The translations under genes were made by a program, and so were the position numbers. Shown one piece after another: positions 8,403-15,268 of a stretch of 33,074 bases of DNA. The stretch is from Metabacillus fastidiosus NBRC 101226 (GTDB lineage: Bacteria; Bacillota; Bacilli; Bacillales; Bacillaceae), in NCBI RefSeq assembly GCF_001591625.1, contig NZ_BCVG01000034.1, positions 1-33,074 on the forward strand. The letters are read 5' to 3'. The notes under the pieces are model-generated. The model worked only from the letters and a program-made list of their open reading frames with translations, made no database searches and was not told the DNA's origin. Positions within the stretch are counted from its first letter, which is position 1. The number at the start of each line of letters is the position of its first letter.

Positions 8403-8714
8403 TTATTTCTCCTCTTGTACTCTTTTTCTTAGCACCGGCTCTCCATCTTTTAATAAAACTTGAAGTAGCCATTTTCTACTTTCAGGATGTTCCACAACCA
8501 TACCGATCCACTCTATTTCATCCCGGTCATCAAATAACATCGTTTCAACCAAGATTGAGTCAGGAAATCCTTTTAACATTTCCTTTGGCACAAGTGATTC
8601 ATCAATCTCATCTAGATACAGTTCATGCCCTTCAAAGCTAATTTGGTTTCCATCAATAGCTACTAAGAATTCCTTTTCTAATGTTTTTACAAACCAATTA
8701 ATCCCATCATTCAT
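8403..8714 (-). CDS. Small cytoplasmic protein of unknown function
   Basis: A 103-residue soluble protein with no recognised family. It has a mixed alpha/beta pattern: IDGNQISFEGHELYLDEID, ILVETMLFDDRDEIEWIGMVV, then WLLQVLLKDGEPVLRKRV. No signal peptide, metal-binding motif or catalytic signature is seen. The start at 8714 has a strong AGGAGGAG site. The gene lies just downstream of the terminators that follow the LamG-type exon of gene B, exactly where another splice module would be expected if the downstream unit were repeated again. It is therefore the first ordinary gene after the S-layer locus. It is translationally coupled to the next small gene. Confidence 0.65.
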   Translation of the reverse strand: MNDGINWFVKTLEKEFLVAIDGNQISFEGHELYLDEIDESLVPKEMLKGFPDSILVETMLFDDRDEIEWIGMVVEHPESRKWLLQVLLKDGEPVLRKRVQEEK

Positions 8715-8730
8715 TATTTCTCCTCCTAAA

Positions 8731-8828
8731 ATAAAAATAGCCCTAACTCCTCAAAAGGAATTAGGGCTTATAGTACTCCTATACATGATTATAATATAAG
8801 TTTATTTTTCTATTTAATTCGATTTTCT
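8731..8828 (-). repeat. 3' tail repeat, copy 1 (contains a terminator hairpin)
   Basis: About 98 bp nearly identical to 9703-9800, exactly 972 bp away and in the same orientation. It includes the hairpin AGCCCTAACTCCT/AGGAATTAGGGCT (8739-8768), which on the minus strand is followed by ATTTTTATTTTA. Each copy follows a 3' exon of gene B, indicating that the exon-plus-tail unit arose by duplication. Confidence 0.85.
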
Positions 8829-8832
8829 TCTA

Positions 8833-8872
8833 TTAAAAGAAAAGCCCTATAGAAGTTTCTCCCCACAGAGCT
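8833..8872 (-). terminator. Terminator after the LamG-type 3' exon
   Basis: On the minus strand AGCTCTGTGG (8872-8863) pairs through G-C, A-U and G-U pairs with CTATAGGGCT (8852-8843) and is followed by TTTTCTTTT. It begins 8 nt past the exon stop codon. Confidence 0.8.
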
Positions 8873-8879
8873 ACAACCA

Positions 8880-9542
8880 TTAGTTATTTTTAAGCTGATA
8901 TAATGAATTAATCTCACTGGCGGATAATGCAGTATTATACATTCTAAAATCATCTACTGCCCCATCAAGAGCGTACCATGACGAATTCAGCCAGCCAATA
9001 TACATTGACCCACTATTTGATGTTGATAAATTTACTGGTACAGAAAGATTATTTGATAATACTTCCACACCATTAATATAGGCTTTCTCTTGAGTGGATG
9101 AAATGGTAAAAGCTACATGTACCCATCCTCCAACAGTAAAGGGGTTATTTATCTTCATTCCTTTATTACTCGGTACACGTTGATACCATAGGTCAGCAGC
9201 GTTTGATCCTGTATAAATATAACTGCTCAATGAACCCTCCTGTCCCTTTACAAAAACAGCGTGATTACCTTTTGCGATAAAGTTATTATCATTATTAAAC
9301 TCGCCATAGTGACTATCCATCCTTACCCAATAAGAAACTGTCATCTCTTGGTGTAAAGCCAATGAACTATTTTGAAGGACTTGTACACTGCCTGTTTTAT
9401 TTACTCCACCAAATTTAATAGCTCTTCCAACAGTTCCATTATCATACACAACATTGGATGGATTGATAATCGTCCCATTGTTTCCATATCCAGAAGTATC
9501 ATTGACTGTATCATCAAAAGTTAAATGTAATACTAAACTGCT
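8880..9542 (-). CDS. Alternative 3' exon 2 of S-layer-like gene B (LamG/ConA-like lectin domain)
   Basis: A 221-codon open frame (stop included) coding a LamG/concanavalin-like domain: SSLVLHLTFDDTVNDTSGYG, GTVGRAIKFGGVNKTGSVQV, MTVSYWVRMD, GGWVHVAFTIS, and MYIGWLNSSWYALDGAVDDF before the final SALYQL-type helix (SALSASEINSLYQLKNN region). This fold usually binds sugars or acts as a surface adhesion module. The frame is open back to the predicted splice point (AGC AGT TTA). It has only a GTG at 9449, inside the domain and without a ribosome site, so as a separate gene it would lack the first beta strand. A domain V-VI module lies directly upstream. Spliced to the exon ending at 11342 it would give a protein of about 1337 residues. 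Otherwise it would be an orphan fragment. Confidence 0.75.
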   Translation of the reverse strand, partial: SSLVLHLTFDDTVNDTSGYGNNGTIINPSNVVYDNGTVGRAIKFGGVNKTGSVQVLQNSSLALHQEMTVSYWVRMDSHYGEFNNDNNFIAKGNHAVFVKGQEGSLSSYIYTGSNAADLWYQRVPSNKGMKINNPFTVGGWVHVAFTISSTQEKAYINGVEVLSNNLSVPVNLSTSNSGSMYIGWLNSSWYALDGAVDDFRMYNTALSASEINSLYQLKNN

Positions 9543-9615
9543 ATTCTCACCTTATATCCTACTAGACTTTCGAATGAGCCTTCACCATGCAGGCGACTTT
9601 CGTCGCACATGGCGA
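9543..9615 (-). ncRNA. Stand-alone group II domain V-VI module (alternative 3' splice site)
   Basis: On the minus strand 9615-9582 is a complete 34-nt domain V: UCGCCAUGUG stem, CC bulge, CGAC/GUCG, GAAA loop and CGC triad. A domain VI with basal stem CUCA/UGAG and the 3' end GAGAAT follow. Compared with the copies in introns A and B, several stem pairs differ by compensating changes, so the fold has been maintained. No domains I-III precede it here. It must act with the 5' part of intron B, 1.1 kb upstream in the transcript, to define a second 3' splice site before the LamG exon. The same arrangement is known from a C. tetani S-layer gene. Confidence 0.85.
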
Positions 9616-9654
9616 TCCATCAGAAGTAGTTCTTTTTTCTTATTTCCCCAACTT

Positions 9655-9706
9655 TTATTATAAAATAAAAAGTTTGAGTTCTGTTAAATTTTTTATTTTA
9701 TAATAA
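9655..9706 (-). other. Perfect 17-bp AT-only hairpin before the free domain V-VI module
   Basis: TTATTATAAAATAAAAA (9655-9671) and its exact complement (9690-9706) enclose an 18-nt loop. It lies 39 nt upstream, in the transcript, of the stand-alone domain V, where domain IV would be in an intact intron. It may act as a replacement domain IV stem or a tether. Confidence 0.65.
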
Positions 9707-9800
9707 AAATAGCCCTAACTCCTCAAAAGGAATTAGGGCTGATGGTACTTCTATACATGATTATAATATAAGTTTATTTTTCTATTTAATTTGATTTTCC
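9703..9800 (-). repeat. 3' tail repeat, copy 2 (contains a terminator hairpin)
   Basis: Partner of 8731-8828, with about 98 bp of near identity. It carries the hairpin AGCCCTAACTCCT/AGGAATTAGGGCT at 9711-9740, followed on the minus strand by ATTTTTATTATAAAAT. Here the repeat lies between the Ig-type 3' exon and the free domain V-VI module. Confidence 0.85.
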
Positions 9801-9841
9801 TTATCAAAAAGAAAAGGTCAGTGAAGACTTCCCCACTGACC
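9800..9841 (-). terminator. Terminator after the first 3' exon of gene B
   Basis: On the minus strand GGTCAGTG (9841-9834) pairs with CACTGACC (9823-9816) and is followed by TTTTCTTTTT. It begins about 65 nt past the stop of the Ig-type exon. Transcripts must read through this hairpin and the next one to reach the LamG exon. Confidence 0.85.
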
Positions 9842-9905
9842 CTTCCTTTCAATCTATTATCTTTTTACATTTCCCGGATATTAATAACAACTAACCCTAG
9901 GAGAC

Positions 9906-10403
9906 TTACTCTTTTGTTGCTGTAACTGCTCCATTTGATCCAGTTAATCTTTCACGAGGAATGACAACCTTAAAGTTTTGAGTTGTTACTGCTTCACCCT
10001 TAGAAATTGTGGCCGTAAGAGTTACAGTGACATCTGAAGAATAAAAAGATGGACGATTCACTTCTCCAGTAGTAACATTTATTCTATTAATTGAAGCAGT
10101 CCCCCAAGTAATTGTAGTTCCATTCGCACCAGTAGTTGGTAAGACTAACTCAGGAGTATCTGTAGTTGCACCTTGTCCTTGTTTGAAACTAAGATTTAAT
10201 GGAAGGGCAGCTTTATCTACTTGTACATCAATAGTGTTTTGGACAGCAGTTAAACGGTTTTGTAAATCCGTTTTTACTTGTCCAGTTAACGCGTTTACTA
10301 ATGTTTTAGCTGCGTCTACATCAGCTTGAGACTTCGTGTTTTCAGCCTTTTCGACTGCTGTTGTAGCCTTTGCTATTTCTGCTGTAGGATTTGCTCCTTC
10401 GCT
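9906..10403 (-). CDS. Alternative 3' exon 1 of S-layer-like gene B (helical linker plus atrophied Ig-like domain)
   Basis: A 166-codon frame (stop included), open from the predicted splice point (AGC GAA GGA GCA, residues SEGANPTAEIAKATTAVEKA). The first ~55 residues form a helical FIVAR-like segment (KSQADVDAAKTLVNALTGQV). The rest is a bacterial Ig-like domain of the atrophied type (ELVLPTTGANGTTITWGTAS; GEVNRPSFYSSDVTVTLTAT; TTQNFKVVIPRERL), ending VTATKE. There is no usable start codon or ribosome site, so it cannot be a normal gene. Spliced after residue 1117 of the 5' exon it would give about 1282 residues. Its phase is the same as that of the LamG exon and of the gene A exon. The coding frame is clear; use as an exon is inferred. 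Confidence 0.75.
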   Translation of the reverse strand, partial: SEGANPTAEIAKATTAVEKAENTKSQADVDAAKTLVNALTGQVKTDLQNRLTAVQNTIDVQVDKAALPLNLSFKQGQGATTDTPELVLPTTGANGTTITWGTASINRINVTTGEVNRPSFYSSDVTVTLTATISKGEAVTTQNFKVVIPRERLTGSNGAVTATKE

Positions 10404-10447
10404 ATTCCCGTCTTATACCGCATTAATACGGCTTTCGATTCGAGCCT

Positions 10448-10481
10448 ACACCGTACGGGCGGCTTTCACCGCATACGGCGT
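10448..10481 (-). other. Group II intron domain V, copy B
   Basis: A 34-nt hairpin with 10 bp, a 3'-side CC bulge, 4 bp, a GAAA loop and CGC at positions 2-4. Relative to copy A, the changes A-U for U-A at the base, G-C for G-U, and CGGU/GCCG for CGAU/GUCG all preserve pairing. Confidence 0.93.
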
Positions 10482-10564
10482 GCCATCAGCAATAGAATTC
10501 ATTCCTTTTCCCAATTCAACAATTTCCGCCAATATTCTTAATAACGAACAAGTAGATCAAAAAA

Positions 10565-10593
10565 TAATCTTTTGTTCTTATTAAAGAACAAAA
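10565..10593 (-). terminator. Second terminator-like hairpin in intron B domain IV
   Basis: TTTTGTTCTT (10570-10579) and AAGAACAAAA (10584-10593) form a 10-bp AT-rich stem with a 4-nt loop. On the minus strand it is followed by GATTATTTTTTG. It is weaker than the neighbouring hairpin. Confidence 0.5.
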
Positions 10594-10597
10594 AGTT

Positions 10598-10635
10598 TTA
10601 AAGAAAGGGACAACCATAAAATGATGATTGTCCCT
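10598..10635 (-). terminator. Terminator-like hairpin inside intron B domain IV
   Basis: On the minus strand AGGGACAA (10635-10628) pairs with TTGTCCCT (10613-10606) and leads into TTCTTTAAAACTTTTT. It lies downstream of the S-layer stop codon but upstream of domain V. Terminating here would yield mRNA for the short isoform that cannot splice. It could instead be merely a domain IV stem. Confidence 0.65.
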
Positions 10636-10966
10636 ATTTTCTTTCAACTTATTTTGGGGAAATAAGTTATATTAAGAATTCTACCACTGACTGGGTTCCT
10701 TCGCTCCTGCTAGTTTTATCCTCCTCATATGTTACCATACAAGTCCAAACGGCTAGCAATCCACACTACTATGAACCCGCCGCCATCTTACTAGTTTCAC
10801 TGGTACTAATCTACCTCCTCTAGTAAGACTTCAAACGTTCCATTACTTCTATCCCTTCTTTTGATAACCTTAGGTCTCCACTATCCAGAAATGAGAACGA
10901 ATGGTTTAACAGCTTAAATTATGCCAACCGCCATTATGTTATTTCATACATAAGGATGAATACTAA

Positions 10967-10972
10967 CCTGCT
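10967..10972 (-). other. EBS1 of intron B
   Basis: The minus-strand AGCAGG pairs with CTTGCT, the last six bases of the 5' exon (11342-11347), with one G-U pair. Intron A has AGGAGTT at the aligned place, matched to its own exon. The sequence covaries with the exon between the two genes, which supports a functional pairing and the shifted splice site. Confidence 0.72.
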
Positions 10973-11335
10973 AGCTTATATCGTAGTATTCACTATCTCA
11001 TTCTGCTTACATGGATTCGTCTGCCTGACCATAGTTAACTTTTAAAGAACCCCGCCCCTATTTCTGAGTACGACTTCACCTGACTTCGCCCCTTCAGTTT
11101 ATTAGTACCTCACTGGACGCAGGAGAATTAGGCACATGAAACATTAGTTAATAAATGTAGGTATTAACTAATGTGAAAGCTGTTTTCATGATTAGGAATT
11201 TCACCTAATAAATTTGAAGTAACAGTTAGAAAATACCTCATGATGAATAGACTTTATAAAAGATGCTATTATCATGAGGTATTGTATCCACTTATTTCGC
11301 TAGACTACTAGCTTATAAAGTAACGTTTCGTTTTA

Positions 11336-14300
11336 TTAATTAGCAAGAGTAATAGTAGTTACTGCTGTAGCATTTTGTACAGATTCAACTTCATCAGTTA
11401 CTGTGATAACAAACTTATAAGTTCCAGGAGCTTTATCACCAATTGAAGCTTCAGCAACAGAACCATCAGCAGCTGTTGTACCTAATGCAATAGCAGCTCC
11501 TAGTTCACCAGCGTCTACTACGCCATTAGAGTTAGCATCTGTCCACTGATATGCTGTAACAGTTAAACCAGCTGTATTATCAACAATAGCACCTGCATTA
11601 CCTTTAATAGTATCAGCTGTACCATTTGCATTATCAGTACCTAGAACAAATTTAGTAGCATCTACACTAGCTCTTTTTACTAAAGCTGTTTTAGCTGCAG
11701 TTAAATCAGTTCTAGCTTGATTTAATTGAGCTGTTGTTGCGTTAGTATTAGCAGCTGTTGTTTTAGCTGCAGTTAATGCCGTTTGAAGCGCTGTCCAAGT
11801 AGCTGTTTTATATTGAGCTTGATTTAATGCTTCAACCGCAGTAACTTCTGCAGCTAGATCTGCTTTGGCTTGCGCTAATGCAGCAGCAATTTGACCCGCA
11901 CCAGTGTTATCTGTATCAACAACTACTACTGTATTTGTAGTAGCGAAGTATTCAACAGTTTCTCCCACTGTAACAACACTCTTCACGTAATCAGCTGCAG
12001 TGTAAGTTTCGTTAGAACCAAATTTCTTCAATGTTAAACCATCAAGTTTAATAACTGTATTATCAGCTAATTTAATTTCTTTTTTATCAGTATCAACTAC
12101 AGCAACTTTTCCAGTTACATAAGCACTTGGATTAGCAGTAAATTGAATAGCAGCTGATTTATTTGGTAAGCTTACTTGTGAAGCAGAAGCTTGTACATCT
12201 ACATTATCAGCAACATTGCTTGTGAATTTAATTTTCGCTACACCATTAACTGCTGGTACCTTAACTGTTGTAACTGTACCTTTCTTAGCAGTTGCAATTG
12301 TAGTACCTGCAGCATTTTTAATTGCTACATCATCATATTTTGCTGTTACTTGGAATGAAACTTCATAAGCACCATTACCTTTATAGTAATCAAATCCATT
12401 TTGGTCAACTGATTGGTAAGTGAATGTAGCTTCTTCTCCTGCAGTTAATGTAGTAACTTCTTTATTATCTTTATTTGTTACTTTTAATGTTGCATTTTCA
12501 ACAACAGCTTTACCGAAGTATACGATTTCTCCATCTTTTTGAAGATCGTCTTTATCAAGTTTACCAGCATCAGTGCCGTTATCAAGGAATACAGTTGGAG
12601 TTGCATAAGCATTTTCTTCACCAGTTAATGTGAATTCAACTTGTCCTTTATCTCCTACTGTTAATGCATATACTCCTTTTTCAGCTACTACTTGTTGAGC
12701 ACCATCTTTTACATTGTAGTATACAGGTTTAGTTGCGATATCTTTATTTAAGCTACCTTCTTTAAATGTAAGGTATACAGTTGATCCTTTAGGAGCAAGC
12801 TTACCGTCTTTATCTGTTACTGTAACAGTATACTTACGTCCACCTTTACCTGCTGTTTCATCCGAAGCAGCATTTTGTTGACCTTCTGCCTTAACATCTA
12901 GACCTAAAGTATGAACGTTTTCAAATGTAACTTTTGCAGCTTTTGCTTGAAGTTCAGTTACATCAAGTTTGTCATCACCAGTCCACTTACCCGTTTACTG
13001 TTGCACCATCAACGAATACGATTGGTGTTACAGAAGCACTTTTACCAGTTAAAGTGAATGTTGCTTCACCTTTATCATTTAATTTCACACGAACTTTATT
13101 AACTCCACCAGTTGTATATTGGTAAGGGTATGCATCCCCAACGATAGTTGCATCTGTTACTGTAACATCTCTAACTGCTTTGTCAGGTGTTACACCAACG
13201 TTTTCAGCAAACGCAATGTTTACATAATCATCTTTCACAGGATTACCGAATTGATCAACTAACTTTACTTTATAAACTTTCTTAGAACCGTTCGCTAAAG
13301 TGCTACCAGTAGTTACTTCAGTAATAGTTAAACGCTCTTGAACGCTCCAGTAAACTTTACCGTTAACTGCACGGTTACTTGCATTACCAGTTGCATAAGC
13401 GATCACTTGATCTTCGCCACCATTGTATTGAGTGTAAGTGTACTCAGCAACACCGTCTGCATTTGTGTATACTTCAGCAACATGGTCTTTATTAAGAGTG
13501 TCACCTTGTTTTTTAACGTTAAAAGTAACAGGAATACCAGCTTTAGATTCGCCAGTTTTTACAGTTACTTGTGCTTTAACAGTTACTTCTTTACCTACAG
13601 TACCTTGAACAGATGGAGTTGTAATAGTGATATCAGAAGGAATTACAGCTGATACACCTTTGAATTTACCAAGAGTAGATTCACCAGCTTTTACAGTGTA
13701 CTCTTTACCGCCTTCTTGAGCAGAAGTAGTGATAACAATTGTTTTGTTGTCAGTTTGCTTAACAGCAGCGTTTTTAACTTCTAATCCTGCGATAGCGAAT
13801 CTGATAGAAGCAATGTCTTTTACTTCTCCTTTGAATGCTACTTCAACAGTTGTAGTGTTAATAGCTTTTACAGAAGCAACTGCTGGAAGTGGACTAGCTT
13901 TAGTGATTTTATCTCTTAATTCAGTTTCTTTTGAACGAAGTTGCTCTTCAATTTTCGGAAGCTCTGGGTAAACATCAGTTCTGCCAGGATAGATTTTTCT
14001 ACCAGCTTCTTTAATAGCTACAGCACGTTCTTTAAGACGGTCTAATTTAGCTAATTCAGCATCTAAGCCGTTGAAATCTTCTTTTGCAACTTTTTCTGCA
14101 ATTTTGTTAAGTAATTGATATTGAGAAACTTCATAGATTAATGCTTCACGAGTAAGTTTAGCATCTTGTAAGAATTTATCTCCGAATGCTTTACGAACTT
14201 GTTCACCGCGTACTTTACCGATAACACGTTCAGCCTTCTTAATAGTATCAGATAATTTATTGTAAGCTGTAACAGTTTCAGCTCCAAGAGTTTGAGCTTT

Positions 14301-14693
14301 AACATGAGCATCTACAGCTTTAGTAGCGTTTACTAATTCACCTTTAACTAGCTTTTCAGCGTCGATATAGCGAGCAGCATCTAATTGTTGACCCTCAGCT
14401 TTTGCAACTGTAGCTTCATGCTGTGCTTTATCTTTGCCATTGTATTTAGCTAATGCAGCTTTTGCGTTAGCAATAGCTTTTCTAGCATTGTTATTTGCAG
14501 TAACGAATTCTCCAGATACTTTAATATCTGTTGAACTATAATATTTAACTAGTGCGCCTGCGCTTTGAGCTGCTTGTTTAACAGCTTTCTCAGTTGCTGA
14601 AACTGATGCAGCATCAGCAGGAGTTGCAGCTACAACTGTAGTAGCAGCTACAGCAGCAGTAAGACCAAATTTTGCGATTTTCTTCTTAGACAT
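11336..14693 (-). CDS. S-layer protein B, SbsC-like, 5' exon and short isoform (contains a one-base frameshift)
   Basis: Probable main S-layer protein, which self-assembles on the cell surface. The start at 14693 lies behind a long leader with AAAGGGGAA, and a clear signal peptide (KKKIAKFGLTAAVAATTVV to DA/AS) follows. Residues ~30-280 form the SbsC-type helical wall-polymer-binding region (VKQAAQSAGALVKYYSS; TREALIYEVSQYQLLNKIAE; IKEAGRKIYPG). Several Ig-like domains follow, including a Big_1-type one (GTVGKEVTVKAQVTVKTG; ADGVAEYTYTQYNGG), then an Ala/Thr-rich helical segment (QYKTATWTALQTALTAAKTT) and a last Ig-like domain ending TTITLAN. Corrected length is 1118 residues, close to SbsC. 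An extra G at 12990-12992 shifts the frame after VNG (568 residues); downstream, the other frame is open without interruption to 11336. The stop at 11336-11338 lies inside the predicted intron. Confidence 0.85.
12987..12992 (-). other. One-base frameshift in S-layer gene B
   Basis: The minus strand reads AAC GGG TAA GTG, giving a stop after 568 residues. With one G fewer it reads AAC GGT AAG TGG ACT GGT GAT, continuing an S-layer frame that stays open for 550 more codons. The coding style is unchanged on both sides. A sequencing error, a recent mutation or slippage at GGG are all possible. An error is the simplest explanation. Confidence 0.85.
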
Positions 14694-14822
14694 GTTTGCG
14701 TGTTCCCCTTTCGAGTTTTAAAGATTGTTATTGTGGTACTGATAGATAAATAGATTTTCTAGGAATATGTATCTATCAATAAACAAACAAGAATATAATA
14801 TGTATCCTTCCTGTAATTAGGA

Positions 14823-14851
14823 ATTATTCCACAAAAAACTATTTATTGCAA
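14823..14851 (-). promoter_or_regulatory. Candidate sigma-A promoter of S-layer gene B
   Basis: TTGCAA (14851-14846), a 17-bp spacer and AATAAT (14828-14823) lie about 130 nt upstream of the start codon. That leaves a long untranslated leader, as is common for S-layer genes. Further AT-rich boxes upstream could form additional promoters. Confidence 0.55.
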
Positions 14852-15197
14852 GTTTTTTATTTTTTACATATGATTGTTAAATGAAGAATACATTTCCAAT
14901 AATATAACATTTGTTGCTAAATTTCTAGTCTTTTTTCAAAAGAAAATATGACAGTTTATTACAAGATTAGATATTTACTACTATTAAAGTCTATCTTAAA
15001 GAGATTTCCGACTTATAAAAAACTTAAAAATCAACTAAATATTTTAATCTAAGTAAAAATAAGGATAATATTTTTACTATATTTTAGGTAATTAATGAAC
15101 TGTTTACCATATGTTATTTATATTACCATATAATATCTATATTTCCATTACATTTTTGTAAAAATATGATATAAATTTCTTAATAATCCAAATAAAA
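14852..15197. other. AT-rich upstream region of S-layer gene B
   Basis: No gene is visible. The region is extremely AT-rich with several promoter-like boxes, for example TTGTAA followed by CATATTTT on the minus strand. It probably holds the regulatory region of a highly expressed S-layer gene, but no specific operator could be identified. Confidence 0.4.
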
Positions 15198-15231
15198 AAC
15201 GAGCCTAGCAATAATTATTGCTAGGCTCGTT
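15198..15231 (-). terminator. Terminator of the polysaccharide operon
   Basis: A perfect 34-bp palindrome, with arm AACGAGCCTAGCAATAA, follows the ugd stop codon. On the minus strand it ends in GTTTTTTATTTGG. It separates the polysaccharide genes from S-layer gene B. Confidence 0.92.
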
Positions 15232-15268
15232 TCCAATTTAGTATCCAAAAAATAGATTTAATTATTAA

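Larger units (their letters stand above)
10404..11341 (-). ncRNA. ORF-less group II intron B in S-layer-like gene
   Basis: An RNA of about 938 nt between the S-layer-like frame and its first alternative 3' exon. Domains I-III align block by block with intron A. Domain V (10448-10481) is canonical: ACGCCGUAUG stem, CC bulge, CGGU/GCCG and GAAA loop, with stem pairs covarying against copy A. Domain VI has CUCG/CGGG at its base and ends GGGAAT. Domain IV (about 10495-10680) is longer than in A. It has no reverse transcriptase and instead contains two terminator-like hairpins. The usual 5' GUGYG is absent. EBS1 (10967-10972) pairs with CTTGCT at the exon end, putting the 5' site at 11342/11341, upstream of the stop codon at 11336-11338. 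Loss of the intron would fuse ...TTITLA to SEGANP.... Confidence 0.9.

Noticed and set aside
8880-9449. Reading the LamG frame as a separate gene starting with GTG at 9449
   Set aside because: The start would remove the first strand of the domain (LVLHLTFDD), there is no ribosome site or export signal, and the frame is open to the domain V-VI module.
10326-10584. Two overlapping plus-strand frames across the domain V of intron B
   Set aside because: They run antisense to intron and exon coding sequence, have Cys/Phe-rich compositions typical of shadow frames, and lack start signals.
10495-10680. Searched intron B domain IV for a reverse transcriptase/maturase or homing endonuclease remnant
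   Set aside because: It is only about 190 nt, filled with hairpins, with no coding frame.
8880-14693. Diversity-generating retroelement or invertible S-layer cassette as explanation for the repeated segments
   Set aside because: No reverse transcriptase, template/variable repeat pair or inverted repeats around a promoter were seen. The repeats are direct and include domain V-VI.
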